Below, piece by piece: positions 25,090-35,805 of a stretch of 64,000 nt of DNA. Within the stretch, counting starts at the first letter, position 1; every line of letters starts with the position of its first letter. Both the position numbers and the translations under genes were made by a program. This DNA comes from Favolaschia claudopus (lineage: Eukaryota; Basidiomycota; Agaricomycetes; Agaricales; Mycenaceae). Below the pieces are notes generated by a model, which made no database searches, was not told the origin of the DNA, and saw only the letters and a list, made by a program, of their open reading frames with translations. The DNA lies in NCBI GenBank assembly GCA_037176885.1, contig JAWWNJ010000024.1:1674001-1738000 (forward strand). The letters are read 5' to 3'.

Positions 25090-25768
25090 GATTTCAACTC
25101 TCCCGAGTTGACGACTTGTGATCGCCCGCTAGGGATCTTATCCATCTTCCCGGGGAAGGGGACTTCAAGACAAAACTTCGCCTTGGAATAATCTTAGATA
25201 ACGAACGGGCCGCCAGTGAGGCCCGGTTCCCGCTCGTCCCCTTTGGTATTTCATGAAAGAAAACCTTAACGAAAGACTCGTGGCGACCTAATTTTAGATT
25301 CCCACTCTACTTCCGTTGACAGCTTCTCGCCTTAACTTCTAGCCGCGGCCGGCGATGCCGTCATTTTCATTATGAGGCGTCACCATTGCCATTTTCGGAA
25401 GTACATCAATTTGAGAAGCACTAGGGTCGAACTCTAACCCTGCGCTCTCTAAGGCCGTTGTATGTGGTCGCAATCTGGAATGTTTTGGATCAAAGAAGCC
25501 GCAGCGACCCCCCCCGCTTCTCCATTCAAATGTTTCTCATGAAAATTTTCCAGAGAATCCCATCAAACATTCAAACTCCGACCTCGAGAGGTATAAAGAG
25601 TCGAGAGGATTTTGGTAGGTTCCCCACCGATTCCCCATCTTGGGCACCCCCTTGACTCGCTCCCTCTGGCCCTATCTTTCCTTCTTTCCACCCGGCGACG
25701 ATCTTGAGTGCCTTGCACTGGGGACCACCTTTTCCTACCCGCTCATCTCGCGACGTCTCATCCGCGAA

Positions 25769-28531
25769 ATGGCTTCCGATAAAGAAACACCCCGCCAGCG
25801 CCCGCCGGCTTCAGCTTCTCGTTCCGTCCGCCGTCCTTCTAGAGTTCCCACCCGGGCAACTTCGCCTTCTGTTTCAACACCTGCGCCAAAACAGACTCCG
25901 GCTGCTGCACCGTCGGCGGCTTCGTCTGCCAAGCCTCCCGCCAAAACGTCTTCTCGTATTAACCTCAACGACCATATCGACTTCTGGTCTAGCTGGCGCG
26001 GCCGCCCAGACAAGTTCGAGAAGGCCAAGAAGCTTATCACCCCCGGGGCCATGGACGAGATGCCCACCGCTGAAGTAGCCGAGATCATCGAAGACCTCCA
26101 GGAGGAGCTCGTGAGTCCTCATTTCATTCCTTTTGTACCGCCCGTTTTACTGATTTATTCGGCCAGGGCATTCACCGGGCAGGACTTAACTTCGCCAAAG
26201 GCAGCGAAGAGAAAGTTCCCCCGATGGCCATCGCGTTCAGCTACTACCTCGGGCGGCAACTGAAGAGAATCGATCCGCAACAGCATCGCCCGGAGCTTTG
26301 GAAGCTGGCCATCGGCAAGAAGGCCATGGAGGACCTCAGTGTAAGCCCTTTTCTGTCCCCTATTCAACCTGCACGGCTAACTTTCCCGACTTTTCCTAGC
26401 TCACGGTCCCTAAGGAGCCGACGGCCAGTATTTCGAGTTTCCAAGTTCCCGAGCTCCCGCCTCGGCTAACGCCTGAGGATTTTCGGCCGACCAAGGCCAC
26501 CGCGGTGAGTTCAATTTCCTTATCGAAGGTCGTAACTGACGCCCGCTAGGCCGCTTCCTCGTCAGCGAGGCAGTTGTCGTCGAAGGGCGACGACGACAAG
26601 CCCAAGGCTCGCGCCAAGGCCGCCGGCGGCTCTTCCAAATCCACCAAGAGCGGCGGCAAGCCTGCTGCCGACTCTGAGCAGTCAGCCAAGCCGGCCCCCG
26701 CGCCTAAGGTAGGAACTTCTATCCTTTCTCGGTTCTTCCCTTACTTATCCTCTTTTTATCTTTACAGGACGAAGACACTCCCCGGGAGAAAAAGCCCCTC
26801 CCGAAGTTCAAGAAGACAGTGAGTGATTCCTTCCAACTCAACTCCAGCGGCTAACTCTTCGTTTCAGACAGACACATCCACCACTGAAGACCCCGGCCGA
26901 GTCACTGTGAGGAAGCGCAAGATCACGGTGCCCGCCGACTCGCCCCTGGCCGCCGCCAGCGGCTCGAAACGCAAAGCCTCCGCCACCGCCGAAACTTCGC
27001 CGGCGAAGAAGGTCAAGGAGGACAAGGAAAAAGGCAAAGGCAAGGCGCCCGCCCGTCAGGAGGTAGTAGTTACTCGTTGTTGCCCCAAATGTAAGGCGGA
27101 CATAGAGTTAACTATAAATTTTTCCTAGACTCCCCCGCTCGAGTACGTCTCCGAATCCGAGGTCAAGGCTTCCAAGAAGCCTATCGTTCGTAAGTGAACT
27201 TTTAATTTTCAAGTACAAACGCCCGCTGAATTTTTCCTTCATAGTCATCACCAAACCCCCGCCGACGAGGAAGGCCTCCACATCAAAGCCATCCCCCCGC
27301 CACCCTCAAGAGGATGTGTTGATTGACGAGGTGCCGTCGATGACCAACGTCGTGGCCGACATGGCCTACCGCATGATCATCCGCAACCTCGGTATCAACC
27401 CGGTGAGTCTTGGTTCAATTTCTTTCAACGTTCATCTCGCCCGGTATAAACCAGACCAAATTCTAGAACCCGCCGACCACTAAGAAGGCCAAAGGAGAGG
27501 GCTTTGTTATTCCTAACAAAGAGCTCCTCAAGAAATTCCTTTCTGCCTACCCGAACGCCGCCATGCGCAAGGAGCTCCCGATCGACCCGGAGCGGGGAAT
27601 GTTCGCCCTCAGCTCTGACAATTTCGTGACAACCCTCGAGTTGTTCCTCGCTCAGGTAAGTGCCTCAAACGGCTGACTGAGTTTTCTTCTAATCCTTGTT
27701 TTCGCCTTAGTACGGCCCCCGGTGCATCCGTTGTATCCACAACGGGTCGGAGTGTGATGTCTCCGCATTCCCCGCTGAGTGCTCAGCCTGCGCCAGTTCG
27801 AAGTCCAAGAAAGACTGCACTTTCTTGGCTACCGGCGAGGAACTGAGCCTCATGGGCACCGAGCTCAAGGAATGGACCTCCATGACCCGCCCGGGTAAGA
27901 ATTAAAAATGATTTTCTATCTTTCTCCCGCTGACCGTTACTTTGCAGAGTGGTATGACCTCAACGAGGACGTGAATCAGGCCAGCGCAACCATTTTCTCG
28001 ATTCAAAACTCGCTGGAAAGCGCCTACGCCCACCTTCGCCGCAAAATGTTCAAATTGCTGCACGCCATTCTCACCACCCGCCGGCAGGTCAAACGCGAAG
28101 ATTTCGTCGCCCGCTTCGACGGCAAAACGGTCGAGGAGCGGGAGGAGCACATGGAGCACATGCTTCGTATCGCGATGACCCAGGGAATGCACGCCGGCAC
28201 GGATATCAACCAAATCCGCGCCTGGCAATTCTTCCCGATGGCGCTCCTCGACGAGGCGGACGTCCCGATCTTTGGCACAGCCTATAACTTCTATAAGGCT
28301 TATGACGCCAACGACCGGTCCGCGCCTCTTGGTTTCTTCTTGATTCCGTCGGACGATAAAGACAAGCGGGCACCTGAGTTCATACAGGTCGAGGTAAGCC
28401 CTCCCCCTTTCTAAATCTTTTCTATCTCCTTATTTCCTTCACAGCCGGACGACTGCTACGAGGTCTTCTTCAGGAGGCCAAAACGGCTAATCTCCCGGCT
28501 GCGTATGTTGCTGTTATCCGCGAGCGGTTAG
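25769..28531 (+). CDS. Antisense gene 1 of the gypsy element, cysteine-cluster protein
   Basis: It starts MASDKETP and is built from 12 exons; GT-AG ends and phases agree at every junction I checked (for example 26111-26166, 26341-26399, 26505-26549, 27656-27710, 27895-27947). The predicted product is about 716 residues. Segments in order: a Ser/Pro/Ala-rich start, a globular piece (INLNDHIDFWSSWRGRPD to EIIEDLQEEL), long Lys/Pro/Ala linkers resembling nuclear proteins, a small domain ending LFLAQYGP, a cysteine cluster CIRCIHNGSEC then CSACASSKSKKDC (CxxC-type, perhaps zinc-binding), and a C-terminal helical region. The last exon reads better in another frame (LLQEAKTANLPAAYVAVI, to a stop at 28587), so the end is uncertain or frameshifted. 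It runs opposite to gag-pol inside the same element. I do not recognise the family. Confidence 0.78.
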
Positions 28532-29007
28532 ACGTTCTCGCCAATAATCTTTTCCTGGATCTTCCGGCTAGGATGCGGGCAGTGTAGATACAGGCACATG
28601 TACTTTCGGATTGTTCGTTCCGATAACACACGCTCCCGCCCCATGTGAGGCCTTGGAAACATTTATTTCTTGGTAAAGATGTGCCCGCTGCCCTCAAATG
28701 ACGTGCTAGGTGACCCACCTCTCCCCCTTTCAGAAATCTCAACTGTCCTCAGTTGATCGATCAGAGGAAATTCAGGTTCCCCGGCAGCAAATTTTCGTGC
28801 CACGGAACGATCGGGTGCGTTTGAAATAATTTTCTGCGCCACCGGCGGGTGTATCTACCATAAATGGTAATCCAAGTTCGGCCGTTGACCAAATTTCGTC
28901 CAAATTATCCTTACGGCGTTAATTACGGCCGCTCGAGTATAAGAAGCAGCGGGCGGACGGGTATACCCCCCAGCCTCGTCTACTGTCTTTACTCTGCTTC
29001 CTCCAAA

Positions 29008-30248
29008 ATGTCTCAAAACGATTACAACACCGTCAAAGCCGATTTCCTCAAGGCTATGGACGTTGCCGCCAACCTCGTCAAGTATTCGCCGCCCGAGTCT
29101 CGTAAAAACCAGCTCAAGGACGTCGCCGAGATTCTCGTAAGAGCCGCCGGCTACATTGACCAGTCTCGTTTTGTTAACATTATTCTTTCGTTCATAGGCG
29201 CGCCTTCCCCCGCTCATGCCTTTCATTTTGGAAGACAAGAGCGCGGTTCTTCGTGAGGCAATCTTCACCTCGCGTGAATATTACCACTCCTTGTACGACC
29301 CGGATGGTAAACGGGACGTGACCTTCCCCGCTGGGTACGATGCCCTGCGGCGGATCACCAAGGCCATTCACGAAGACCGTTCCAAGAAGGCGATCCCGCC
29401 CGTCTCCACCGTTTCTTCTTCCAAGGGGACCCGGGTCGGTTTCACTGACTTTTATTGCCGTGCTCACCATTGACTCACAACCATCCCCCGCTAGAAGAGT
29501 ACTCGCGGGCGGTCTCAGGGTGAACCCGAGTCTGAGGACGAGGACGAAGGCACCGTTCGTGCTCCATCGCCCGCTCTCACCACCCTCGGTGCTGACGAGG
29601 TTCGTTCTTTCGTTTAACAGCTGGCCTGTGTAGAGCTGACGATTGACACTTCTATCATCGCCGTTGGGTGTTTGTTTACCCAGATGCTCGTTGACGATGA
29701 GCATGTCCCCGCTCCCAAGGCTCCCCCTACCGGTCCCAAGGCTAAATCAGCCATGGCGGGCAAGAAGGGTGCGCGCGCTGTAAGTCGCACGTTATTTCTG
29801 CTTTAGCTTCTGTCATTCATTTCAATCTTTCAGCATAGCCCGGCCCCCGCTAAGAAGGGCAAAGGCAACAAGCGCGCTCGCATCGACAACGTCCCGTTCC
29901 ACGAGGACTCCTTCCTCACCAACGGTGAGTTTCCCGTCCATTGTCAGTGATTTCCCGCTGAATGTTATTACAGCAACGGCTGAGTTTTACGCCTCGGCAC
30001 CCGCTTCAGGTGCTGTTGTCGACGAGGCCGCTAGCGTCGTTGAGATGGGCACCGAGTTCATGAGCAACCACCTTGCCTTGCGCAAGCGGATGTATTTCAT
30101 CATGGTCGAGCTGGCGGTCATCCACGAGAACCTTCGTAGCTCTCTGGCCCGGCGCGAGCAGCTCCTCGACGAAGGAGAGAAGATCTCGGCTCGCCTTCGC
30201 GACTTCCCCGAGTCCCCCTCTGCCGGCGTCGATGCCCATGTTCCCTGA
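29008..30248 (+). CDS. Antisense gene 2 of the gypsy element
   Basis: It starts MSQNDYNTVKADF and has six exons: 29008-29136, 29198-29434, 29495-29599, 29684-29779, 29834-29924 and 29974-30248. Phases are consistent throughout and give 310 residues. The N-terminal 125 residues look globular (YYHSLYDPDGKRD). The middle is charged and Lys-rich, with KGKGNKRAR as a likely nuclear localisation signal. The C-terminal 90 residues are helical and may form a coiled coil (LALRKRMYFIMVELAVIHEN). It ends 223 bp before the pol stop on the other strand, so the two transcription units converge. Upstream (28588-29007) lies its presumed promoter, with TATAAG at about 28938. No family recognised. Confidence 0.78.
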
Positions 30249-30470
30249 CTCGTCCCTAAAGAGCTCCCCCAGCGGGTCCCCCTTTCTTCAGAATCCTCGG
30301 TACTGGCTCAATCGTTTCGGACACCTCACGGCTCATCCTTCTGCTGGCCGCCACACACTCCCCGGGTGCGCAACCTGTTCGCAGCGCACTGGCGGGAGAT
30401 GAAGGAAATCCAATTACTTAAAGACTTCGAATCTCGTTTCAGACTGTAACGTAGACATCGTAGCAGTAAT

Positions 30471-33400
30471 TCATTCCCGCGCAGCGGCTTTCGTGGCAGA
30501 ACGAGTCTTTCGTTTGAAAGGCAGCGGCTCACCCGTGTCAGGTTCCTCTTCCTCTTCTTCTTCCTCGGGCAAGGCCTCCTGCAGAGCCGGCTCGTCGTCA
30601 GCCGCCCCGCTGGGGGTTAACCTTACATTCCCGAATTGGAAGTCATCTCCAGAATAACCGTCTTCCTCCTGGACCATCTTTTCTAGCGTCTCTGCCGAGA
30701 GGTCGATTAAGTCGTGAATGTCAGCGGGCAGCTTGATAGAGCGCCGCTGCTCGAAGGGGACCACTCTGAACTGAGCGATCTTCGATTGAAAGACAGAGCC
30801 GTCCATCTCCGCCACGATATAACTTCCACCTTTCGTACGCCGGATGATAATTACTGGTCCCAGGTATCTGGCGGCCATCTTCGTATTCAGCGATTTCTCA
30901 ACGGTCGTATTCCTGATGAGCACCAAGTCTCCCGGCTCGAAATGGTAATCTTCGATAGTATGTTTATGTGCTATCTCATACCGGCGTAAATTCGCTCGCT
31001 TCTCGTCGGTGACCCGCTCCCTCATCTGTTCGACGTGAGTGGCGTGCTTAGCCAAAGCCTGGGCTCGATAGCCGATTAACTCAGCGGTTGTTAGAGTCCT
31101 GCCGGGCAGATGCACTAGCCAAGTCGCTTCTTCTATATCCAGCGGGAGGATCGGATGTGCGCCCGTTACCATAAAGTAGGGTGAACAACCCGTTCCTCGT
31201 CGAATAGTGACCCGGTCAGCCCACAACATCTGCGGGAAGAACCAGTACCACTTGCTGGGATTCCCGCCAGTAGCTTTCCATAAGGATTGCCTCATCGAGA
31301 AGTGCCCATTTTCGACTTTCCCGTTGGCTTGAGAATTATACGGCGAAACTCTAATATTTCTTATGCCGTATTTAGACTCAAGGTAGGCTACGGCCGCTAG
31401 GAAGGCCGGCGCATTATCTGTCACCAGTTCCTCCGGGCAACCCCACCTACAAATCACATCTTCAAGTAAGAACAAGGCCAGCGTTCTGGCATTCTCGTTC
31501 TTTATCGGCCGCGCTTCTATGTAGCTGCTGAGAGAGCAGCGGGCGTCGACAATTTTATTGAAGCCGTTGGAAGGAGTGCCAACGACCATCACGTCGACGA
31601 GTACCACCTGGAAGAGCGAAGGGGTATGGGTAACAACGGGCGGGATCTTTAATAAAGTCCTTTGCCTCAATTGACACAATTCGCAAGTCTTAATGTACCA
31701 AGTGACATCCCGCTCCATCTCAGGCCACCAGAAGCGCATTTCTATCAAGGATTTGGTAGCAAAGACGCCGCGATGAGCTAGGCTATCATGAGCCGCTCGC
31801 ATCATATACATTCGGTGTTCTTTGTCTACCACCAACTGGTGTGCGCTCCCCGTTGTGGATTTATGATAGAGTTTTCCATCTGCATCCTCGAAGAAGCCGG
31901 TGGCGAATCGCAAGAAAGCTTTGTATTCTTTGTCGTTCATGCCATCCGGGCGAGCCAGGGTGTTTCGCCGCCATTCCTTCATGAGGAGCAGCCGCTCGTC
32001 CGCTAGCTTCGCCGCTACCGATCGTTGGTCTTCAGAATACGGTTCCCGCTTCGTTGGGTCGTACTTCAATTCGAGGTCAGGGATCAGCGGCTCGCCTGCT
32101 GGCTTGTCGTCCCCCTTTGACTGAGAGAAGACTTCGAAAACGTATTCTCTACTAAGGCGGGTGTAAGCCCAGGCCTGTTCGGCGTCGTTTTCGAAGTCAG
32201 CGGCTGACCGAGCCTCATCTCCTGCCAATTCAGCTACCATATATCCACCTCGGGTGTCAATATCGTGCTTGAAATCCTCGAAATTCTTGAGAGGCGGCCA
32301 AGCACTACTTTCAGGATGAAGACCCGGCGGCTCGTTATTATCGAACTCGTCTTCTGGATGATCATACTCTGGATCCCCCGGCTGAATACGCCGGCGGGAG
32401 AGTCCATCTGGCCCGAAAGTTTTGCCCGGTACATGCTTCAGAGTGAAATGAAACATTAAGATCTCCTCGATCCAGCGGTTGATCGTAGCGTTGGGTCCCA
32501 TTCCCGGGTGATCCAACATGCCTTTGAGGTACTGAGCGTCGGTCTCGACGACCAGCTTGCGGCAGCCCAACAGCCAATATTGCATGTGGTCTAGCGCCCT
32601 CTTCAAGCCAAACAATTCCCGCTTGGGCTGAGAATACCTCGACTCCCGTTCGTTCAAAGGTATGGAGCTGAAGCGGGCATAGTACCGCTTATTTAGGTCC
32701 AAAGGATCCCGCTGGTACACATGCACTCCAACTCCAAGGTACGACGTATCAACCGCCAGCACCACTTCGGTGTCCCATTCATATCTTATAGGTCTAAGCG
32801 CGGGACATTCTCGCAAAGCCTTCTTCAAAACTTTCATGCAGGCGTCTTGGGGCGGGCCCCACTCGAATATGACTTCTTTCCGGGTGAGCTTCTGAATTGG
32901 TTCAGCCTTGACCGTGTAGTCTTGGATGAACATCCTCATAACGCCCACGGTTCCCAGAAAAGCTTTCACATCATGGAAATCCTTCAGCGGGCCCCAACGC
33001 TCAATGACGCCGATTCTATCTTCATCCGGGCGCATGCCCTCGTACGAGCAGACATGGCCGACCACCTTAAAGGTTCCCCGGCAAATCTGCAACTTCTTCC
33101 CGCTTACAGTCGCCCCAGAATAGGCTAGCCGGGTAAGTACCCGGTTGCAGTCTACCAAGTGTAACCACACAAAGACCCTTATCAGCGGGTTCTCTGGGAT
33201 GGTCTCGTACGTCCCGTCAGGCTTCTCATATCGAGTGAAGCCGCCGGCGACCGGCACGTCATCTATATACGGCCGGGTAACCGCAGGAATTTCATCTCGC
33301 AGGATGTAGGTTACGTCTTCGTGGAAGATCGGCACCGAGTTGGTCCAACCCTGCGGCAATCTTACCAATCGAAGCGCCCCAAACAGAGTTTGGAAGGTCG

Positions 33401-34559
33401 TGTAATCTCGAGATTCCGGGTCAATCAGCCGGTGGTTGTACCCAGAATAAAGATCAAACGTGGACCCACAAGCCCTTCCTGCGAAATGTTCGGCTAGATC
33501 CGCGGCGCCGGGGGGCACCCCAGAGTGCGCAATGGTTACCGCGTTCAGCGGCTCCAACGAATGCACTAACCGAATTGACTTCTTATCACTCTTCAGAACT
33601 CCAAAGTACTTCGTGCGGTACGAGCCGTTGGATGGTTCGTAGATATTGGCGTCGATACTCGCCCTAAGCACCTTGCAGACTTCCTCCAGCTGTCCCGGCG
33701 GGATGGGAATATTTCTTTCCACCCAGACCTTATGGTCTGCCTTCACCGGGAACTTGACTGGCGGGAAGAAATCCGTCCTGAAAGTTCCTCGTTCACTGTC
33801 ATCCCATGCTACCGTATTTTCGTGTATAGATAACATGTGATGAACCAGCTTCATCTCTTCATTATTCAGGAACCCATCATTATGCAGTTCGTCCACTACC
33901 GCTTTCCTTTCCGCTGTGTACCTCCCTACGGGAACGAACTCTGGCGGGTGAGGGTCTAGCGGGACGAGATTCTGCAGCGGATCTCCAATGATATTTCTTT
34001 CTATCCTGAACTCGGGAGGGAGCGGCTCGAGGACCGGCTTTACTTTCAGCGCTACCGGCTTATATTTCTTCGAGAACACCTCCTTCACCTCGACTTCAGG
34101 CGGGTGATCCTCGGGAACGATTTCCTCCATCAACACCACTTTCGTCTCGTTGTGTTCGAACCCGGGCACCACCCAGTCGGCGTAGTCACAGCACTGACAG
34201 CGTTCCCCTGCTGAATGTCGAGATCGCTCCTGTTTGAGCGATTCAATATCGGCACCGGCTGTCATGAACACAGCGGCTGGGTCCTTCAGTTTCTCTCTGA
34301 CTTTATCCGTTATAGTAGCTACGATGGCTACATAGGATTCGCCGACGTTCTTTCCTTCTGTCAGCTGCTCATTATATTCCTGAAATAGCTGAGCAGCGGG
34401 TTTGTCATCAACTTCTGGCATGGCAGCCGCTAGGTAGGCCATTTTCGTCTCGGCCATCGAAAACCCCTCTTCTCCAGATTTCATCAAAGCGCAAATTCTA
34501 GGAACATTATTCTCGTCCAGTTCTATCTGAACCGCTAACTCTCCTTGATGGTTAATCAA
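30471..34559 (-). CDS. Ty3/gypsy Pol: reverse transcriptase, RNase H, integrase
   Basis: About 1360 residues in one open frame. The reverse transcriptase shows STFDLYSGYNH (first Asp), LPQGWTNS and the catalytic YIDDV. RNase H follows (VVLAVDTSYLGVG; ETDAQYLKGML). The integrase shows an HHCC zinc finger (HDSLAHRG to CELCQ) and DDE residues in VVLVDVM, LVTDNAPAF and NGKVENGH. The frame does not begin with ATG; it is open upstream in the -1 frame relative to the protease, and a slippery site precedes it. The C-terminus is acidic, then basic. No stop or frameshift interrupts it, so it may still be functional. It copies element RNA to DNA and inserts it in the nucleus. Confidence 0.93.
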   Translation of the reverse strand: MINHQGELAVQIELDENNVPRICALMKSGEEGFSMAETKMAYLAAAMPEVDDKPAAQLFQEYNEQLTEGKNVGESYVAIVATITDKVREKLKDPAAVFMTAGADIESLKQERSRHSAGERCQCCDYADWVVPGFEHNETKVVLMEEIVPEDHPPEVEVKEVFSKKYKPVALKVKPVLEPLPPEFRIERNIIGDPLQNLVPLDPHPPEFVPVGRYTAERKAVVDELHNDGFLNNEEMKLVHHMLSIHENTVAWDDSERGTFRTDFFPPVKFPVKADHKVWVERNIPIPPGQLEEVCKVLRASIDANIYEPSNGSYRTKYFGVLKSDKKSIRLVHSLEPLNAVTIAHSGVPPGAADLAEHFAGRACGSTFDLYSGYNHRLIDPESRDYTTFQTLFGALRLVRLPQGWTNSVPIFHEDVTYILRDEIPAVTRPYIDDVPVAGGFTRYEKPDGTYETIPENPLIRVFVWLHLVDCNRVLTRLAYSGATVSGKKLQICRGTFKVVGHVCSYEGMRPDEDRIGVIERWGPLKDFHDVKAFLGTVGVMRMFIQDYTVKAEPIQKLTRKEVIFEWGPPQDACMKVLKKALRECPALRPIRYEWDTEVVLAVDTSYLGVGVHVYQRDPLDLNKRYYARFSSIPLNERESRYSQPKRELFGLKRALDHMQYWLLGCRKLVVETDAQYLKGMLDHPGMGPNATINRWIEEILMFHFTLKHVPGKTFGPDGLSRRRIQPGDPEYDHPEDEFDNNEPPGLHPESSAWPPLKNFEDFKHDIDTRGGYMVAELAGDEARSAADFENDAEQAWAYTRLSREYVFEVFSQSKGDDKPAGEPLIPDLELKYDPTKREPYSEDQRSVAAKLADERLLLMKEWRRNTLARPDGMNDKEYKAFLRFATGFFEDADGKLYHKSTTGSAHQLVVDKEHRMYMMRAAHDSLAHRGVFATKSLIEMRFWWPEMERDVTWYIKTCELCQLRQRTLLKIPPVVTHTPSLFQVVLVDVMVVGTPSNGFNKIVDARCSLSSYIEARPIKNENARTLALFLLEDVICRWGCPEELVTDNAPAFLAAVAYLESKYGIRNIRVSPYNSQANGKVENGHFSMRQSLWKATGGNPSKWYWFFPQMLWADRVTIRRGTGCSPYFMVTGAHPILPLDIEEATWLVHLPGRTLTTAELIGYRAQALAKHATHVEQMRERVTDEKRANLRRYEIAHKHTIEDYHFEPGDLVLIRNTTVEKSLNTKMAARYLGPVIIIRRTKGGSYIVAEMDGSVFQSKIAQFRVVPFEQRRSIKLPADIHDLIDLSAETLEKMVQEEDGYSGDDFQFGNVRLTPSGAADDEPALQEALPEEEEEEEEPDTGEPLPFKRKTRSATKAAARE

Positions 34560-35719
34560 CTCCTCGAATTCTGAAAATTTTGTTCCTCTTCGCCGCTCGC
34601 CTGCGCAGCCGGTGGCGCATCGTTTTGTACGCGCCGCACCTGCCGCCGCTGACCTCTGGGGAAGGTAGGGACGACCACCCGCTTCGAAGTGGAGGGGTCG
34701 GTCAGAGTCAGGAACTGGTTCCCGTCAGAAGTATTTTTGATACCGCTGGCGGTCAGAATTTCGAAGGGCCGCCCCAGCAGCACTTTGTATGCCGGGTTCC
34801 GTATAACATGCACTTGTAGGTACACTGTCATATCGCCGAACCTGAAGGGGACGTTCCTCGCTAACCCGACTGACTTTTCGGTTTGCCCGTTGGCGCTCAT
34901 CATGTGGATACAGTTATCGGGGTCCCAGCTGACTCCTAGCTCGGTGGCTACCGACAGGGCCATGGACACGATCTGTGATCCACCATCCAGAATGCATTCG
35001 ACTTCGGCGGCTCCATGAATGAGCGGGAAGACCACTCTCAGGGCCGCTGATTCCCCAGCAGAAGCTTCGGAGATCGCGACGAAGATTTCTCTCACCGGCT
35101 CACCATCGGCTACCGACTGCCAATATTGCACCGCCGGGTCGACAGTAATGAGAGCTCCCGCTGGCATGAGTCCATCGGCCACAGTTGAGACCTGAACTAA
35201 TGCTTCGTAAGGGAGGTCCTCCAAGGCTACGCTGGAGGACTCATCATCTTCGTCGGCTTCTTTCTCTGCGTGGCTAATCAATTGCTCGAGGGTGACTCGA
35301 ACAGCGGGCGAGACTCTCTTCTTCGAGAGCAACGCCTTAGCCTGACGCAGCAACTTCGGGCTGAGAGCGAACAGCCTCCCCAGCGGGAGTGCTATTTCCA
35401 GGTTTCCGAAGATCTCCTTTATCAAGGATTCGACCTCCTCATCTTCCTGGTCCTCTACTGGCGCCTTCAACTCGTAGTTCTTTTCGTTGGCCGCTGGCGG
35501 CGCATTTCCCGCCGGCCGAATTCTAGGTTCGTTGGGCCTTTTGGCTGGCTTGACCGGGGGAACGTTCCTATACGGAAGTTCCGGCGGCTGAGTGCCATTT
35601 TGTTCTTCTGTCTCCTCCCGCTCCTTTTCCTTGGTCTCCACGATCGCCGGCTGTGCTTCGACAGCGGGCTTTCGCAGCGTCCTCGGCTTGTAGGGCAACT
35701 TCGGCATCACAACTTCCAT
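34556..35719 (-). CDS. Gypsy protease region
   Basis: A 387-residue frame. The first 180 residues are Pro/Glu-rich and charged. A retropepsin-like domain follows, with the active-site segment ILDGGSQIVSM and the downstream VLLGRPFE that corresponds to the conserved ILG-like motif. The usual D-S/T-G triplet reads D-G-G, either a variant or a damaged residue. The frame is open across the upstream gag stop at 35806-35808 (reading AFLESSRKGAK), so it is probably joined to gag by a -1 shift at a run of five T. At its own end the heptamer A AAT TTT (34574-34580, minus strand) fits a -1 shift into Pol. Confidence 0.8.
   Translation of the reverse strand: MEVVMPKLPYKPRTLRKPAVEAQPAIVETKEKEREETEEQNGTQPPELPYRNVPPVKPAKRPNEPRIRPAGNAPPAANEKNYELKAPVEDQEDEEVESLIKEIFGNLEIALPLGRLFALSPKLLRQAKALLSKKRVSPAVRVTLEQLISHAEKEADEDDESSSVALEDLPYEALVQVSTVADGLMPAGALITVDPAVQYWQSVADGEPVREIFVAISEASAGESAALRVVFPLIHGAAEVECILDGGSQIVSMALSVATELGVSWDPDNCIHMMSANGQTEKSVGLARNVPFRFGDMTVYLQVHVIRNPAYKVLLGRPFEILTASGIKNTSDGNQFLTLTDPSTSKRVVVPTFPRGQRRQVRRVQNDAPPAAQASGEEEQNFQNSRS
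34574..34580 (-). promoter_or_regulatory. Candidate -1 frameshift slippery heptamer (protease to Pol)
   Basis: In the protease frame the codons read CAA AAT TTT CAG, so A AAT TTT fits the X XXY YYZ rule. After slipping back one base the frame continues open into Pol (TCA GAA TTC GAG GAG TTG ATT). The protease stop lies five codons further on. I did not find a clear pseudoknot by eye. Confidence 0.55.
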
Positions 35720-35805
35720 TTTCTTTCCTACAGGCGGGCGTACTTGTCTGTTCTCCGGGGGCTTATCCGCACTGGGTTTCCCCTTTGCCCCCTTCCTCGA
35801 ACTCT

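Noticed and set aside
25415..25465. tRNA T-arm-like sequence (GGGTTAGAGTTCGACCC on the minus strand)
   Set aside because: No acceptor, D-arm or anticodon arm can be folded around it.
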